DNA of 64,000 nt, taken from NCBI GenBank assembly GCA_037043235.1, contig JAWRVZ010000039.1, positions 4,633,501-4,697,500 of the forward strand, read 5' to 3'. The position numbers were made by a program, and so were the translations under genes. Source of the stretch: Rhodeus uyekii (Eukaryota > Chordata > Actinopteri > Cypriniformes > Acheilognathidae). Shown here one piece after another: positions 35,983-52,800 of this stretch (positions are counted from its first letter, which is position 1; every line of letters begins with the position of its first letter). The notes under the pieces are model-generated. The model did not search any database. It was not told the origin of the DNA and saw only the letters and a program-made list of their open reading frames with translations.

Positions 35983-36924
35983 ATGGATCCAGCGAGTCTT
36001 CAAGAACTTCAAGGGATTCTCTCCGCCAACGACCAACGTATGGAGAGACAGGAAGAACAAGCGGTGAACACCGCTCGGGCTGTGCAAGCATTAGTGACGC
36101 AGGTGACCGAGCTCACCAACCGGATCCAGCAAATCGCCATGCCCACTGCGCCTACCCCACCACCACCTCCTCCCGTTCCTGCAGCTGTGATTAGCGGCTC
36201 CGAACCACGGATTCCGACACCAGAGAGGTATGCGGGCGAACCAGACTTATGCCGATCCTTTTTGACCAGGTGCTCTATTTTTTTTTCTTTGCAACCAGTT
36301 ACTTTTGCCACCGAAGCATCCAAGGTCGCACTGGTCCTCACTCTACTCTCCGGACGTGCCGCACGCTGGGGATCGGCGGTCTGGGCCAACAATAATCCCT
36401 GTGTATCATCATTTCAAGCCCTGTCTAATGAGATGACCCGGGTTTTCGATCGGGCCATAGCGGGTCGCGAAGCAGCCCGTAGACTCGCCAGCCTCCGCCA
36501 GGACAATCGATCAGTATCGGAATACATGATCGAGTTCCGTACCCTGGCGGCGGAGTGCAATTGGAACCAGGAGGCGCAGTGGGACATGTTCCTGCATGGG
36601 CTGGCTGACCGTGTTCATAAGGAGATCTATGCCCTCGAGTTACCCCGTGACCTCGACGGACTCATGGACCTGGCCTTGCGGGTGGACGCCAGGGTTCAGC
36701 TGTATCAGGAGCGTGCGCGTCCAAATCCACATCAGGGGTTCCAGGAGCTCGGCAGGGAGAACACGGTCAGTCAACAGGACAATCATGAGCCCATGCAGCT
36801 GGGACGAGCTCGGCTTTCCCGAGGGGAGAGGGAACATCGGCGCTCAAGAGGTCTCTGCCTTTACTGTGGGGGGTCGGGGCATTTTATTAACAACTGCCCC
36901 GTAAAAGACCCAGCCCGGCAGTAG
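35983..36924 (+). CDS. chromovirus gag
   Basis: One open frame of 313 residues starting 17 bases after the LTR. The N-terminal part is glutamine-rich with a proline run (PTPPPPPPVPAA). The middle is a retrotransposon capsid-type domain. Near the C-terminus CLYCGGSGHFINNCP is a CCHC zinc knuckle (nucleocapsid). It ends at TAG 36,922-36,924. The downstream pol frame is -1 relative to gag and open across the junction, suggesting -1 frameshift expression as described for sushi elements; no canonical slippery heptamer was confirmed. Confidence 0.93.
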   Translation: MDPASLQELQGILSANDQRMERQEEQAVNTARAVQALVTQVTELTNRIQQIAMPTAPTPPPPPPVPAAVISGSEPRIPTPERYAGEPDLCRSFLTRCSIFFSLQPVTFATEASKVALVLTLLSGRAARWGSAVWANNNPCVSSFQALSNEMTRVFDRAIAGREAARRLASLRQDNRSVSEYMIEFRTLAAECNWNQEAQWDMFLHGLADRVHKEIYALELPRDLDGLMDLALRVDARVQLYQERARPNPHQGFQELGRENTVSQQDNHEPMQLGRARLSRGEREHRRSRGLCLYCGGSGHFINNCPVKDPARQ

Positions 36925-39900
36925 AGCAGAGGTTACTGTCGGGCGGGCTAGGACTCGGTAAAGCCTCATCCTCCACCCTCCTCTCGGGAAGACTGCAGTG
37001 GGCGCAGGGGACACACGTCTGTCAGGCTTTGGTGGACTCCGGAGCGGAGGGTAATTTTCTGGACTACTCTCTGGCCACCTCACTCCAGATCCCTATTGTT
37101 CCCCTCCACCACCCCATCACTGTGCACGCCCTCAATGGACAGAAACTCCCTGACATTACCCATTCCACTGACACCCTCACCTTGGTAGTGTCCGGTAACC
37201 ACTCGGAAAGAATCAACTTCCTGCTCACCACCTCCCCCCTGTATCCCATGGTCCTCGGCCACCCCTGGTTGGTTAAGCACAACCCCAGGGTTGACTGGGG
37301 ATCCAATTCAGTCTCTACCTGGAGTAATCAGTGCCATGCCTCTTGTCTCGTGTCTGCTTGTACGTCTGTGTTTAGTTCTGTGTTACAGGAGGAGCCGGTG
37401 GACCTCTCTAACGTGCCCCAGGAGTACCTTGACCTGAAGGAAGTGTTCAGTAAGTCCCGGGCTGCCTCTTTGCCTCCTCACCGTCCCTACGACTGTGTCA
37501 TAGATTTACTACCAGGTACGTCTCCGCCTAAGGGCAAATTATACTCGCTCTCTGCTCCGGAGAGGGAGGCCATGGAGAAATATATTTCTGATTCGCTAGC
37601 TTCTGGGTTCATCCGCCCTTCCTCTTCTCCAGCGGGGGCGGGGTTCTTTTTTGTGGGCAAGAAGGATGGATCTCTGCGACCTTGCATTGACTACCGAGGG
37701 CTGAACAACATCACGGTAAAGAATACCTATCCTTTGCCGTTGATGTCTTCAGCCTTCGAGAGGTTGCAGGGAGCATCCATGTTCTCAAAACTGGACTTGC
37801 GTAATGCTTATCATTTGGTCCGCATCAGGAAGGGGGATGAATGGAAAACCGCTTTTAACACTCCCAGGGGACATTTTGAATATTTGGTCATGCCTTTTGG
37901 GCTGTCCAACTCCCCAGCGGTCTTCCAGGCACTCGTTAATGACGTGCTCAGAGACATGGTAGATCAGTTCATCTATGTCTACCTTGATGACATATTGATC
38001 TTTTCTTCCTCTCTCCAGGAGCATGTCCAGCACGTCAGGCGAGTGCTCCAGAGGTTGCTGGCGAAGGGCTTTTTGTCAAGGCGGAGAGATGCGCATTTCA
38101 CGCACAGTCTGTTCCTTTTTTGGGGTATATCGTCTCATCCGAGGGAATGCGCATGGATCCCGACAAGATTAAGGCTGTGGTGGATTGGCCAAGCCCAGAT
38201 TCCCGCAAGGCCCTGCAGAGGTTTCTGGGGTTCGCCAATTTTTACCGACGTTTTATTCGTGGTTTCAGCCACCTAGCCGCGCCCCTGACGGCGTTGACCT
38301 CGACCCGAACTGCGTTCAGGTGGTCGGAAGCAGCCGAGACTGCTTTTACCAAAATCAAGAGCCGCTTTGTTTCGGCTCCCATTCTCGTCACCCCTGATCC
38401 ATCACGCCAGTTCGTAGTGGAGGTCGACGCGTCGGAGGTGGGGGTAGGAGCGGTTCTTTCCCAGCGCTCTGTTTCGGATGACAAGATGCACCCTTGCGCG
38501 TTTTATTCTCATCGATTGTCACCAGCCGAACGTAACTACGACATTGGTAACAGAGAGTTGTTGGCAGTAAAGCTGGCGTTGGAGGAATGGCGGCACTGGC
38601 TAGAGGGATCGGGAGTACCTTTTATCGTCTGGACTGATCACAAGAATCTCGAATATATTAGATCGGCCAAAAGACTCAACTCTAGGCAGGCTCGGTGGGC
38701 GTTATTTTTCGGACGTTTTGATTTTTCTCTCTCGTACCGCCCGGGCTCTAAAAACATCAAGCCCGATTCTTTATCTCGCATTTTTGACCGCTCCGAACGC
38801 CCGTCCACTCCCGAGTGCATTTTTCCTGAGAGTCTCATTGTCTCCACACTCACATGGGAGGTCGAATCGAGGGTTGAATCAGCCCTAGAAGGGGTAACGC
38901 CTCCGCCCGGATGCCCACCGAGTCGATTGTTCGTGCCAGAGGGTCTACGTTCAGACGTGGTTAAATGGGGTCATTGTTCCAACGTAGCTTGCCATCCAGG
39001 GGCAAATCGGACCAACTTTTTGGTTAAGCAACGATTCTGGTGGCCCGGTATGACTCGGGACATTCGGGAGTTTGTTTTGGCCTGCTCAGTTTGCGCCATG
39101 GGTAAGACTTTCAATCGTCCCCCAGATGGGTTACTCCAACCGCTGTCTGTCCCTTCGAGACCCTGGTCCCACATCGCACTAGATTTTGTTACCGCCCTCC
39201 CGCCCTCCCAGGGCAAGACAGTCGTTTTGACTGTCGTGGACCGGTTCTCGAAGGCGGCTCATTTCATTCCCTTACCTAAATTACCCTCTGCGAAGGAGAC
39301 AGCGGTGGCTGTCGTAGATCACGTCTTTCGCATACATGGTCTCCCGATAGACGTGGTTTCCGACAGGGGTCCCCAATTCATATCCAAATTTTGGAGGGAG
39401 TTTTGTAGATTACTGGGAGCGACTGTAAGTCTGTCTTTGGGTTTCCATCCCCAGAGCAATGGGCAGACTGAACGGGCCAACCAGGATCTTGAGAGAATGT
39501 TACGGTGTCTGGTTTCCAGAAATCCTTCCTCCTGGAGCCAGCAACTCTCTTGGGTTGAGTACGCACACAACTCGTTACCAGTGTCGGCCACGGGCCTTTC
39601 GCCATTTGAGTGTAGCATAGGGTTCCAGACACCAAATTTTCCTAGTCTGGAATCCGAAGTCGCGGTCCCCTCCGCCCACGCCTTTGTTCAGAGGTGCCGT
39701 CGCACATGGAGCAGAGCCCGTGAGACTTTGCTCCAGGTGGGAGCGCGCACCAAGGCCCAAGCCGATTGCCACCGGTCTAAGCCGCCCGTCTACGTCGTTG
39801 GTCAAAAAGTGTGGCTTTCATCTAAGAACATTCCTCTCCGCTCCGTGTGTAACAAGCTTGCTCCCAAATTCATCGGCCCATTTCCCGTCACCAAAATCAT

Positions 39901-40240
39901 TAGTCCGGTGACGGTCCGCCTCAAACTTCCCCCTGCGTACGGGAGGGTCCATCCTGCGTTCCATGTATCCAAAATTAAACCTGTTTTTCGCTCTCGCATT
40001 AACCCGCCGGCTCCGGTTCCTCCCCCGCCGCGACTCGTAGATGGGGAACCCACCTATTCGGTCAATCGTATTCTGGACTCTAGACGGAGGGGACGCGGAT
40101 TCCAGTATTTGGTGGACTGGGAAGGTTACGGTCCGGAGGAGAGGAGTTGGGTTCCTGCCAGGGACATACTGGATCACTCTCTGATCGACGAATTCAATCG
40201 ACAGGTAGGTCCTCCTGGGAGCGCCAGGAGGCGCTCTTAG
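36903..40240 (+). pseudogene. chromovirus pol (protease, RT, RNase H, integrase, chromodomain), one frameshift
   Basis: First segment: protease active site VDSGAEGNF near 37,030, then reverse transcriptase with SKLDLRNAYH and the YLDD catalytic motif near 37,980. Around 38,066-38,072 the frame shifts by what looks like a one-base loss; the rest continues in another frame to TAG at 40,238. Second segment: RNase H (VEVDASEVG, DHKNLEYI), integrase zinc finger (about 38,970-39,100), catalytic core with DFVTALPP, VSDRGPQF and QTERAN carrying the D,D,E residues, and a chromodomain (LVDWEGYGPEERSWVP) at about 40,108-40,160. No other break was noticed. As it stands this copy could not make full-length pol. 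Confidence 0.92.
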
Positions 40241-40252
40241 GAGGGGGGGTAC
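40241..40252 (+). promoter_or_regulatory. polypurine tract for plus-strand DNA synthesis
   Basis: GAGGGGGGGTAC lies directly against the 3' LTR and right after the pol stop codon, the standard position for second-strand priming. Confidence 0.85.
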
Positions 40253-40677
40253 TGTCACGGTTTAGGGGTTCATTGACTCCTCCTCCTTGTTGTTTGGTAT
40301 TGTGGGGGCGTGGTCACTGATTTCCTCATCAGTCGTTCCAGCTGCACATCATATCCTCTCCCTATTTAATCCACCTCTCATTCACCTCCCATTGTCAGTT
40401 CGTTTCAGATCACGCAGTCTTCAGCCTCCTGTGCGCTCTCTCCTGTGATCCTCTCTTCTGTTCTCCTCGCTGGCTATCGTGTGGATTCTTCTTCGGCTCC
40501 TGCCCGCTGTAGTCCCTGTGTCACTACAGCCCGAGCTCCCGCTCCCTGTGTCCTGCCCGGCCTCCATTGAAACTATTGACTCTCACCATTTTCTTCACTG
40601 GATTATTTATTCCCTGTTCATTAAACTCACGTTCGCTCGCAATTGGATTCTGTTGTTTTTCCTGGTACAGCCTGACA
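40253..40677 (+). repeat. 3' LTR of the chromovirus
   Basis: 425 bases, identical to the 5' LTR except one base, ending CCTGACA and followed by the GCATC target duplication. Confidence 0.96.
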
Positions 40678-40977
40678 GCATCGCTCCCACCAGCCTCTAC
40701 TGTTAGCATAAACTTTTTTCTAATCAGTAACCATGGATGTGAAGATTGTTGCTGAAGTCAAAGGGAAGAAGAGGGTGCTTTTCATTGGGTCGAAAAGGGA
40801 GATTAATGAGAAGTATGAAGCTGGGATGCGCTTCATCCCATGCTGAATATGGTGTTTTTGTAGGGCTTGGAATGGATTAGGAAATTAACATGTATAAGCC
40901 TGACAGACATACGAAAAGTTCGACATACGAAACCAACCTCGGAACGGATTAATTTCGTAAGTCGGGGTTCTACTGTA

Positions 40978-41159
40978 TTATTGGTTCATTTATAGTGTTC
41001 TGAAACCTTGAAATATGAAAAGATCTTGCTTCTATTTTCACCCCAGTTTGATTGGTTGGCCATTAATATACATTTGAAAAAAATTAAAATTATCTAAAGT
41101 TCTCAAGCATGTTTGACGGGACATATGCAGAGATGGGCATAAATGAAAATGCATTTAAA
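40978..41159. other. short AT-rich spacer
   Basis: Between the Tigger right end and the DIRS-like remnant. No gene seen. Confidence 0.5.
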
Positions 41160-42590
41160 ATCCAATTAAAATGTTTTTAAAACACCCTTCCATCATCACT
41201 CCCCAGCCTGTAAGAGAAACATCTGTTGTGAGAGTGACGCGATGACAATGAGCTCCTAACACCTGTGGGTGACTTTTACTATTCAAAGTGGATTTCCCCT
41301 TGGGGGAAAACCTCTTAGTCTTCAGCCTCCACTGCAATGGTCTCATGTACAGCAAAAAAAAAAGTGTATCACTTTTGACGCAGCTGCCATCAGACCCAAC
41401 AGCTTCTGAAACTGTTTTACAATGAGTGAATGGCCTAGCTTTGTCTCTTTAACGGCTATGAGGACAACAGGAACCCAAGCAGGTCGATAGACTGGCTTGC
41501 ATTGTCACTGAATCCAACACCACTGCAAGAAAAGCACAATATTCTTGTCATTCAGGCTTAACCCCATTTTTTACATGTGGGTGAGAATGACGTCTTGATT
41601 CTAAATCACCACATGCTCCGACTGTGCTAGAATAAGCCAATTGTCTATAGTTAAGATTGCGGATGCTTTGAAGTCTGAGTCCGTATTTCATGAACGTGTG
41701 GGGTGATTCAGCTGGAATGAAATGAAGAACCCAATATTGGTATGCTTCGCCCCAGAAAGCAACTTCCCGTGTTGTGGAATAGGGTGACATTGAAGTATGT
41801 ATCCTTTTTTGTGGAAAGGAAATCTACTTCTAAGTCAACATCTTTAACTTGAGCTTTTTGATGAAATGATTCAGATGACAAAGATCTAATATAGAACACA
41901 ACGCCCCCATCTTTCTTTAAAACAATGAAGTAGTGGCTGAAAAACCCGGACTCATTGTTGGGTGGAGGACCTCAGCTTTCACTTTTTGCTTCATCACCAG
42001 AGTCTGCTCTAGGTGTACTGCTATGTGTAAGATCGCAGTGGACAAACTGGATTCTGTAACCTTTTTCTACAGTCTGCAGGACCCATTGAAAAACTTTTAG
42101 TAGAAGAGTCCAATCTGCCAGATGATTTATAAAGGGAACCACCCTCTCGTTGCTGGCATCTGGTGTACTCAGAGCAGCCATTTTGGTGACCGAAAAGGCA
42201 GGAAACAATTGACTTGACTGTTCTATAACCCTCCTCAGAGGGTGCGGATGTCTTAGTGATGCAATGTCGTGACACAGGCCTTGACAGATAAGCTTGCTGG
42301 AGGCACAGAGGGTGGCGAGGATAGCAGAATGTTCCCATGAGGGCAGCATATAATGAGCTCCACCCGGGAGGGGGCTGTCTTCAGGAGCCTGACACCACTG
42401 TCGAGACAGCCACTAAACAGATGGGAAGAGTCAATAACTCCTGTCCACTAAAAGCTGCATGAATACATTTGCATTCAACAATATATAAACGATATAGAAA
42501 AGCCACAACCTCTCTTTCTTTAGGCCGGTCGGGAAAAAACACAAAGCTCCATGGTGGAGGCACAGTATTTGGTGACAGAAAGCAGTCCTG
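41160..42590 (-). pseudogene. degenerate DIRS-like retroelement reverse transcriptase
   Basis: On the - strand, fragments in several frames fit the fish DIRS1-type RT/RNase H in the expected order from high to low coordinates: a segment near 42,000-42,350 (ADWTLLLKVFQWVLQTVEKGYRIQF), then KDTYFNVTLF and GEAYQYWVLHF near 41,730-41,860, then RNLNYRQLAYSS near 41,640, then TTDVSLTGWGVM near 41,180. Many frameshifts and a missing YIDD-type motif show it is dead. The family call rests on remembered family patterns. Confidence 0.7.
42430..42500. repeat. direct repeat, copy 1 (TCAATAACTCCTGTCCACTA)
   Basis: About 70 bases including CTAAAAGCTGCATG and ATTTGCAT recur at 44,237-44,306 in the same orientation with a few substitutions, 1.8 kb apart. 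Confidence 0.88.
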
Positions 42591-42889
42591 TTTGCTTTTA
42601 GAATGATCACCCTTCTTCTCGGGCTTGTCAGCTAATGTTCAGCTTAGACATAATATGAGAAACTACCTCCACCAGGTACATCCACCTCCTCTGATCTGGA
42701 TTGCTGAAGCTCTGAATGGAAGAAGCCACATCTCAGGCTTTCGATCCTAACAAGAGAGCTCTGGATCCCCCTGGTGAAGGTAGAGAAAATGTAGCGCCTG
42801 TCTCCAACCTCTGTGAGAGATTCATTTGTGAATGATCTCAGCTCCATGCTTAGCTTCCGATAAGTGGCAGCCTCTCACAGTCAGCTCAC
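42591..42889 (-). other. probable continuation of the DIRS-like remnant
   Basis: Short open - strand frames without a clear domain, continuous with the retroelement remnant on the left. No host gene seen. Confidence 0.35.
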
Positions 42890-43302
42890 ACACAACATGT
42901 GTGTATCCCCATCCGCGATAAAATGAGGAAAGGGAGAAACATACACAATTTAAATGATTGTTTGCTCGCCATAATGCTTTTGTATTTTGGGGACAGACGA
43001 CAATAAGACAAACAGTAGCAACAAAAAACAAAAGTTACACAAGTTACATGAGGGTATATAGTATATACACAAGGACCAATGACAAACACCTGAAACAATC
43101 AAACAATGAGTCAAATGACAAACAGAGCAGAAAATCACGACAAGACAAATGAGCAAGAACATAACAACACATGAACCAAGGGAAGCACATGACAAGATCA
43201 CATGAGGACAAGGGAACCACATGAAAAACCAGGAAACAAAGAACCATGACTACAAATTAAAGATATGAGCCATAAACAAAACTAACAGCAGACGTGACAA
43301 TA
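42890..43302 (-). mobile_element. putative solo LTR, - strand
   Basis: Read on the - strand it starts TGTCACGTCTGCTGTTAG near 43,302 and is T/G-rich with a TATATACTATATAC box, typical LTR composition with no coding sequence. The 3' border near the ACACACATGTTG stretch is approximate. Confidence 0.45.
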
Positions 43303-43440
43303 GGCTTCACTGTGTGATATAAATACACACTGATATTTATTAACGCAACAAAAGTTATTCAGTCAAGAGCAGTGTCAATTTCTCTTTGTCTTTTGTTGTT
43401 CGATTTACATTAATAACACAGACAGCAGCAGTATATATTT

Positions 43441-43967
43441 CAGGGTTCTGTCTCTTTGTCTTCGGTCTAGTCTCCTAGTGTTTTGGGTGGACAGAGCTCT
43501 GACACTGCCCCTTCGTTGTGTCTATGTGAGTCCATGTTCCCTCTTGTCTGCATTCGTTCTTGTGGTTTGCGTCGCTCGCAGTTGGTGTGTTTACTATCTG
43601 CGCGCTGTCTCGTCATGCGTTATGTGAACACGCGGCAAAGCAACTCTGCATTGGCTGCGAGTTCGTGTCTTGTCATGATGTAACCCCACCCGTCTTGTTC
43701 CCTTGTTATCCTTGATTGTTCCCAGCTGTATCTGCTCGTTATCCTTCCTCCTGCGTCTATCCCTGTGTAAATCCCTTCGTGTTTGTTGTCCTGTGTCCTG
43801 TCATTGTCATTTTTGGCCGTTCCCCGTTATATCCAGTTCTCTTGTTTAGTTATGGTTTTCCCCCTTGGGGCACTTTTATTTGTATGTTTGTTTTATTTTC
43901 ATTATAATAAATATCCTTCTAACCTGCACTATTGAATCATCACTTCACCCTTGAGCCACCCGTGACA
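43441..43967 (+). mobile_element. putative solo LTR (related to family B)
   Basis: Begins CAGGGTTCTGTC and shares GGTCTAGTC..CTAGTG..CAGAGCTCTGACACTG..CC with the - strand element at 30,778-31,481. It contains a promoter-like middle, ATAATAAATATCC as a poly-A signal near 43,905, and ends GAGCCACCCGTGACA. No internal genes. Confidence 0.6.
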
Positions 43968-44236
43968 ATATAGGCTAATGCACAGACCCAATATATTGAT
44001 ACACACCCGATTCTCCCAAATGTTTACATTCAACTGAGACATAAACCATGAATTTACATGAATACACAAGTTTTGACATGTGTGTATTTGACCATTTAAC
44101 CACGCACAAAAAGCTTCCTGTCAGTGTGCAAATACTGAATATGAGTTCCCTTTTGCATCATATGGCACTTTTAATAACTTTTTAACATCAATTACATTCC
44201 ATTAGTCATTCATTCATGTTTCTTTATCGCTCTAAT

Positions 44237-44306
44237 GTGTCAATAACTCCTGTCCACTAAAAGCTGCATGGATATATTTGCATACAGCAATATATAAGTG
44301 ATGCAG
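44237..44306. repeat. direct repeat, copy 2
   Basis: See copy 1 at 42,430-42,500. The pair brackets the solo LTRs and may be parts of the same ancestral element. Confidence 0.88.
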
Positions 44307-44429
44307 AAAACATTTAATCAATTTCACCATATACCGTCCTACCAAGTGGTATTGCTTAAACAAATTTGATTAGCTAGTTGACAAAATCTGGATCATCAGT
44401 TCAGTTATGACAAAGTCTATATTCATTCC

Positions 44430-44466
44430 TTCAGGGAACGGGGGTTACATTAGTAACCTAGGCGTT
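44430..44466. mobile_element. DIRS-type terminal sequence remnant
   Basis: CAGGGAACGGGGGTTACATT then AGTAACCTAGGCG resembles the GGGAACGAGGGTTAC-type termini of fish DIRS elements. It supports a DIRS origin for the decayed reverse transcriptase to the left, and marks a likely right border of that insertion. Confidence 0.5.
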
Positions 44467-45900
44467 TTTGAACATCAATAAGATTAATTACTTTTTCTCC
44501 AAAATCTAGCTTGGATTCATTATTTTTCAAAACGGTATTTTCAGACCATAAATTATTAATATGAATGGCCACTCCGTCGTTGGCAAAAGCCATAAACTCT
44601 CGTCCCCAGAAGCTGTTTTGTGGTATTTGCGCTCATAGTATAACACACAGTAGTACGTTGTTTCTTCAGGTGAGTGTGTGACAGTGACCTCGACCCCCCT
44701 CCTCTGCCCTCGTCATGTTACGGTTTTCCATCGTTGCTCCAGGTGAAAGATGAGCAAGGATAAGACTCACTTTTCATTCCTTCATCGTTACTCTCGACAT
44801 GTTACACACTCACGCTGCCTGAAGCAAAGCTGTACTTGCTTAATCTCTTCCTCATTTTTTTTAGTAACAACTTTTAAAACAAACGGGCATTTTGAGTTTA
44901 ACACCACACAGTGCCTACAAAGACATGGGTGTAAAGGTATAGACCAAACTTCTAAAGGTCAAGACCTCATCTCCTGACCTGATAGGCCTTATCGACTCTA
45001 GGTTCTGCTGGGAAAAATTTCTCAGCCCTTTCCCCCACAAAACTTCACAGGATTACATGCAATGCTATGTTTCTTTAATAACTCTTGGCCACTGAGGCCT
45101 ATTGAAAGATGCTTCTTTGCATTGAGCCCACACTGTAGTTTGCATTAGAGAATGCTCTCATGCATTAACTGTTGGCACTGTATCTCATTTAAACCTTGTT
45201 TCTCATTTAGAAAGTCTGTCTTCTCACACAAGGGTGAAGTAAGTATTTATTTTATTTATTTTTTGGCTTTTTCTTCATTAATACAGCTTTTCCTGAGGCT
45301 GCTTCAAATATTGATGAGCTGAGAACTTTGTAAATGCCTTGTAAAAGTGTCAGCTTTTTTTGAGCTCTTACTATGCAGTGTTGAAGCGATTGTATTATAG
45401 TACATTACAAGCAGATATATTTAGTTCATTGTTATAAAAGGCTGTTCCTTGTTTTTGTTGCTGAGTTGTGCGATTGTTTGTGTAATAATAGAAAGAACTG
45501 AGCTGAGAAAAGGAACATGATGAGCTTCATGGCTTGAGTGGTCAATGAAGCTCAAAGTGTGTGCAGGTGTTTCCTTTAACACTAATAAATTGACTAGCGT
45601 GGCAGTTTCAGATGGTGTGCATCAATTCTCAGCAGCCTAATTTTGGACTCTTTTTAACAACTGCACCCAGAAAGAAACCGCCTTAATTTACTGTATTAAG
45701 GTTGATATAGATCATATTTGTAATATGAATTGACTGCCTCTGCATACCGTAGTAATCAATGTTATGTAATATTTAAAATAATGGGTGATTAACAGACGTC
45801 AATATATATATATATAAATAAATAAATAAATAAATAAATAAAATACCCATTGGCTTCACAGGCATGGATTTAATAATAAAATAATGTAAAATAATATAAT
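44467..45900. other. intergenic upstream of pou2af1, no gene seen
   Basis: AT-rich with an (ATAA)n repeat at about 45,816-45,842. No coding frame of interest. Confidence 0.5.
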
Positions 45901-45901
45901 T

Positions 45902-45970
45902 CACCAGTTTACCAAGTCCTGTTTGTGCAAAGCTGAAATTTAAATGAAACTGAATTCTGGTAAACTGGTG
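45902..45970. promoter_or_regulatory. 13-base perfect inverted repeat upstream of the pou2af1 TATA box
   Basis: CACCAGTTTACCA (45,902-45,914) and TGGTAAACTGGTG (45,958-45,970) are perfect inverted copies separated by 43 bases, 64-132 bases 5' of the TATA box. It could be a paired factor site or the arms of a short fold-back element. Confidence 0.45.
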
Positions 45971-46033
45971 GTACTAAATTAATGAGAATAGCGGCTTCCC
46001 TTTGTGGTGACATCACTTGAATGCAGTTGCTTT

Positions 46034-46038
46034 TATAA
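46034..46038 (+). promoter_or_regulatory. TATA box of pou2af1
   Basis: TTTTATAAGGCAG lies about 130 bases upstream of the first coding ATG. Expected transcription start is near 46,064. Support comes from position, strand and the downstream donor. Confidence 0.6.
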
Positions 46039-46164
46039 GGCAGCCCACTCAACCGACCACTGTACAATTATGAGATGATCTCAGGAAGAAAATACAAAGG
46101 GTTTTTGACTAGATAATAAGACTAGATCATAAGAGTTTAGATTGTTGCATATCAGAGAGCGCAC

Positions 46165-52800
<6,636 letters not shown>

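Larger units (their letters stand above)
35541..40677 (+). mobile_element. Ty3/gypsy chromovirus (sushi-like LTR retrotransposon), nearly intact
   Basis: Two 425-bp LTRs (35,541-35,965 and 40,253-40,677) bracket gag and pol. Target duplication GCATC on both sides (35,536-35,540 and 40,678-40,682). Internal order: primer site, gag with zinc knuckle, protease, reverse transcriptase, RNase H, integrase, chromodomain, polypurine tract. The chromodomain and gag/pol layout place it with the sushi group of vertebrate chromoviruses. The LTRs differ at one position that I can see. One frameshift in the reverse transcriptase region breaks pol. It lies between the nfkbiz-like gene and pou2af1 on the + strand. 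Confidence 0.96.
35035..40975 (+). mobile_element. Tigger/pogo-type element split by a chromovirus insertion
   Basis: Ends CAGTAGAACCCCGACTTACG on the left and the same sequence inverted on the right, with flanking TA (35,033-35,034 and 40,976-40,977). A second matching stretch, AAAAGTTCGACATACGA, is also present at both ends. The right part holds a short frame (40,734-40,847) with KGKKRVLFIGSKREINEKYE, resembling a decayed pogo HTH start. The LTR retrotransposon at 35,541-40,677 lies inside it. Confidence 0.85.

Noticed and set aside
35812..40709. Several antisense open frames over the chromovirus LTRs and pol
   Set aside because: They are shadows of the sense coding frames and LTR sequence, with no independent domain content.
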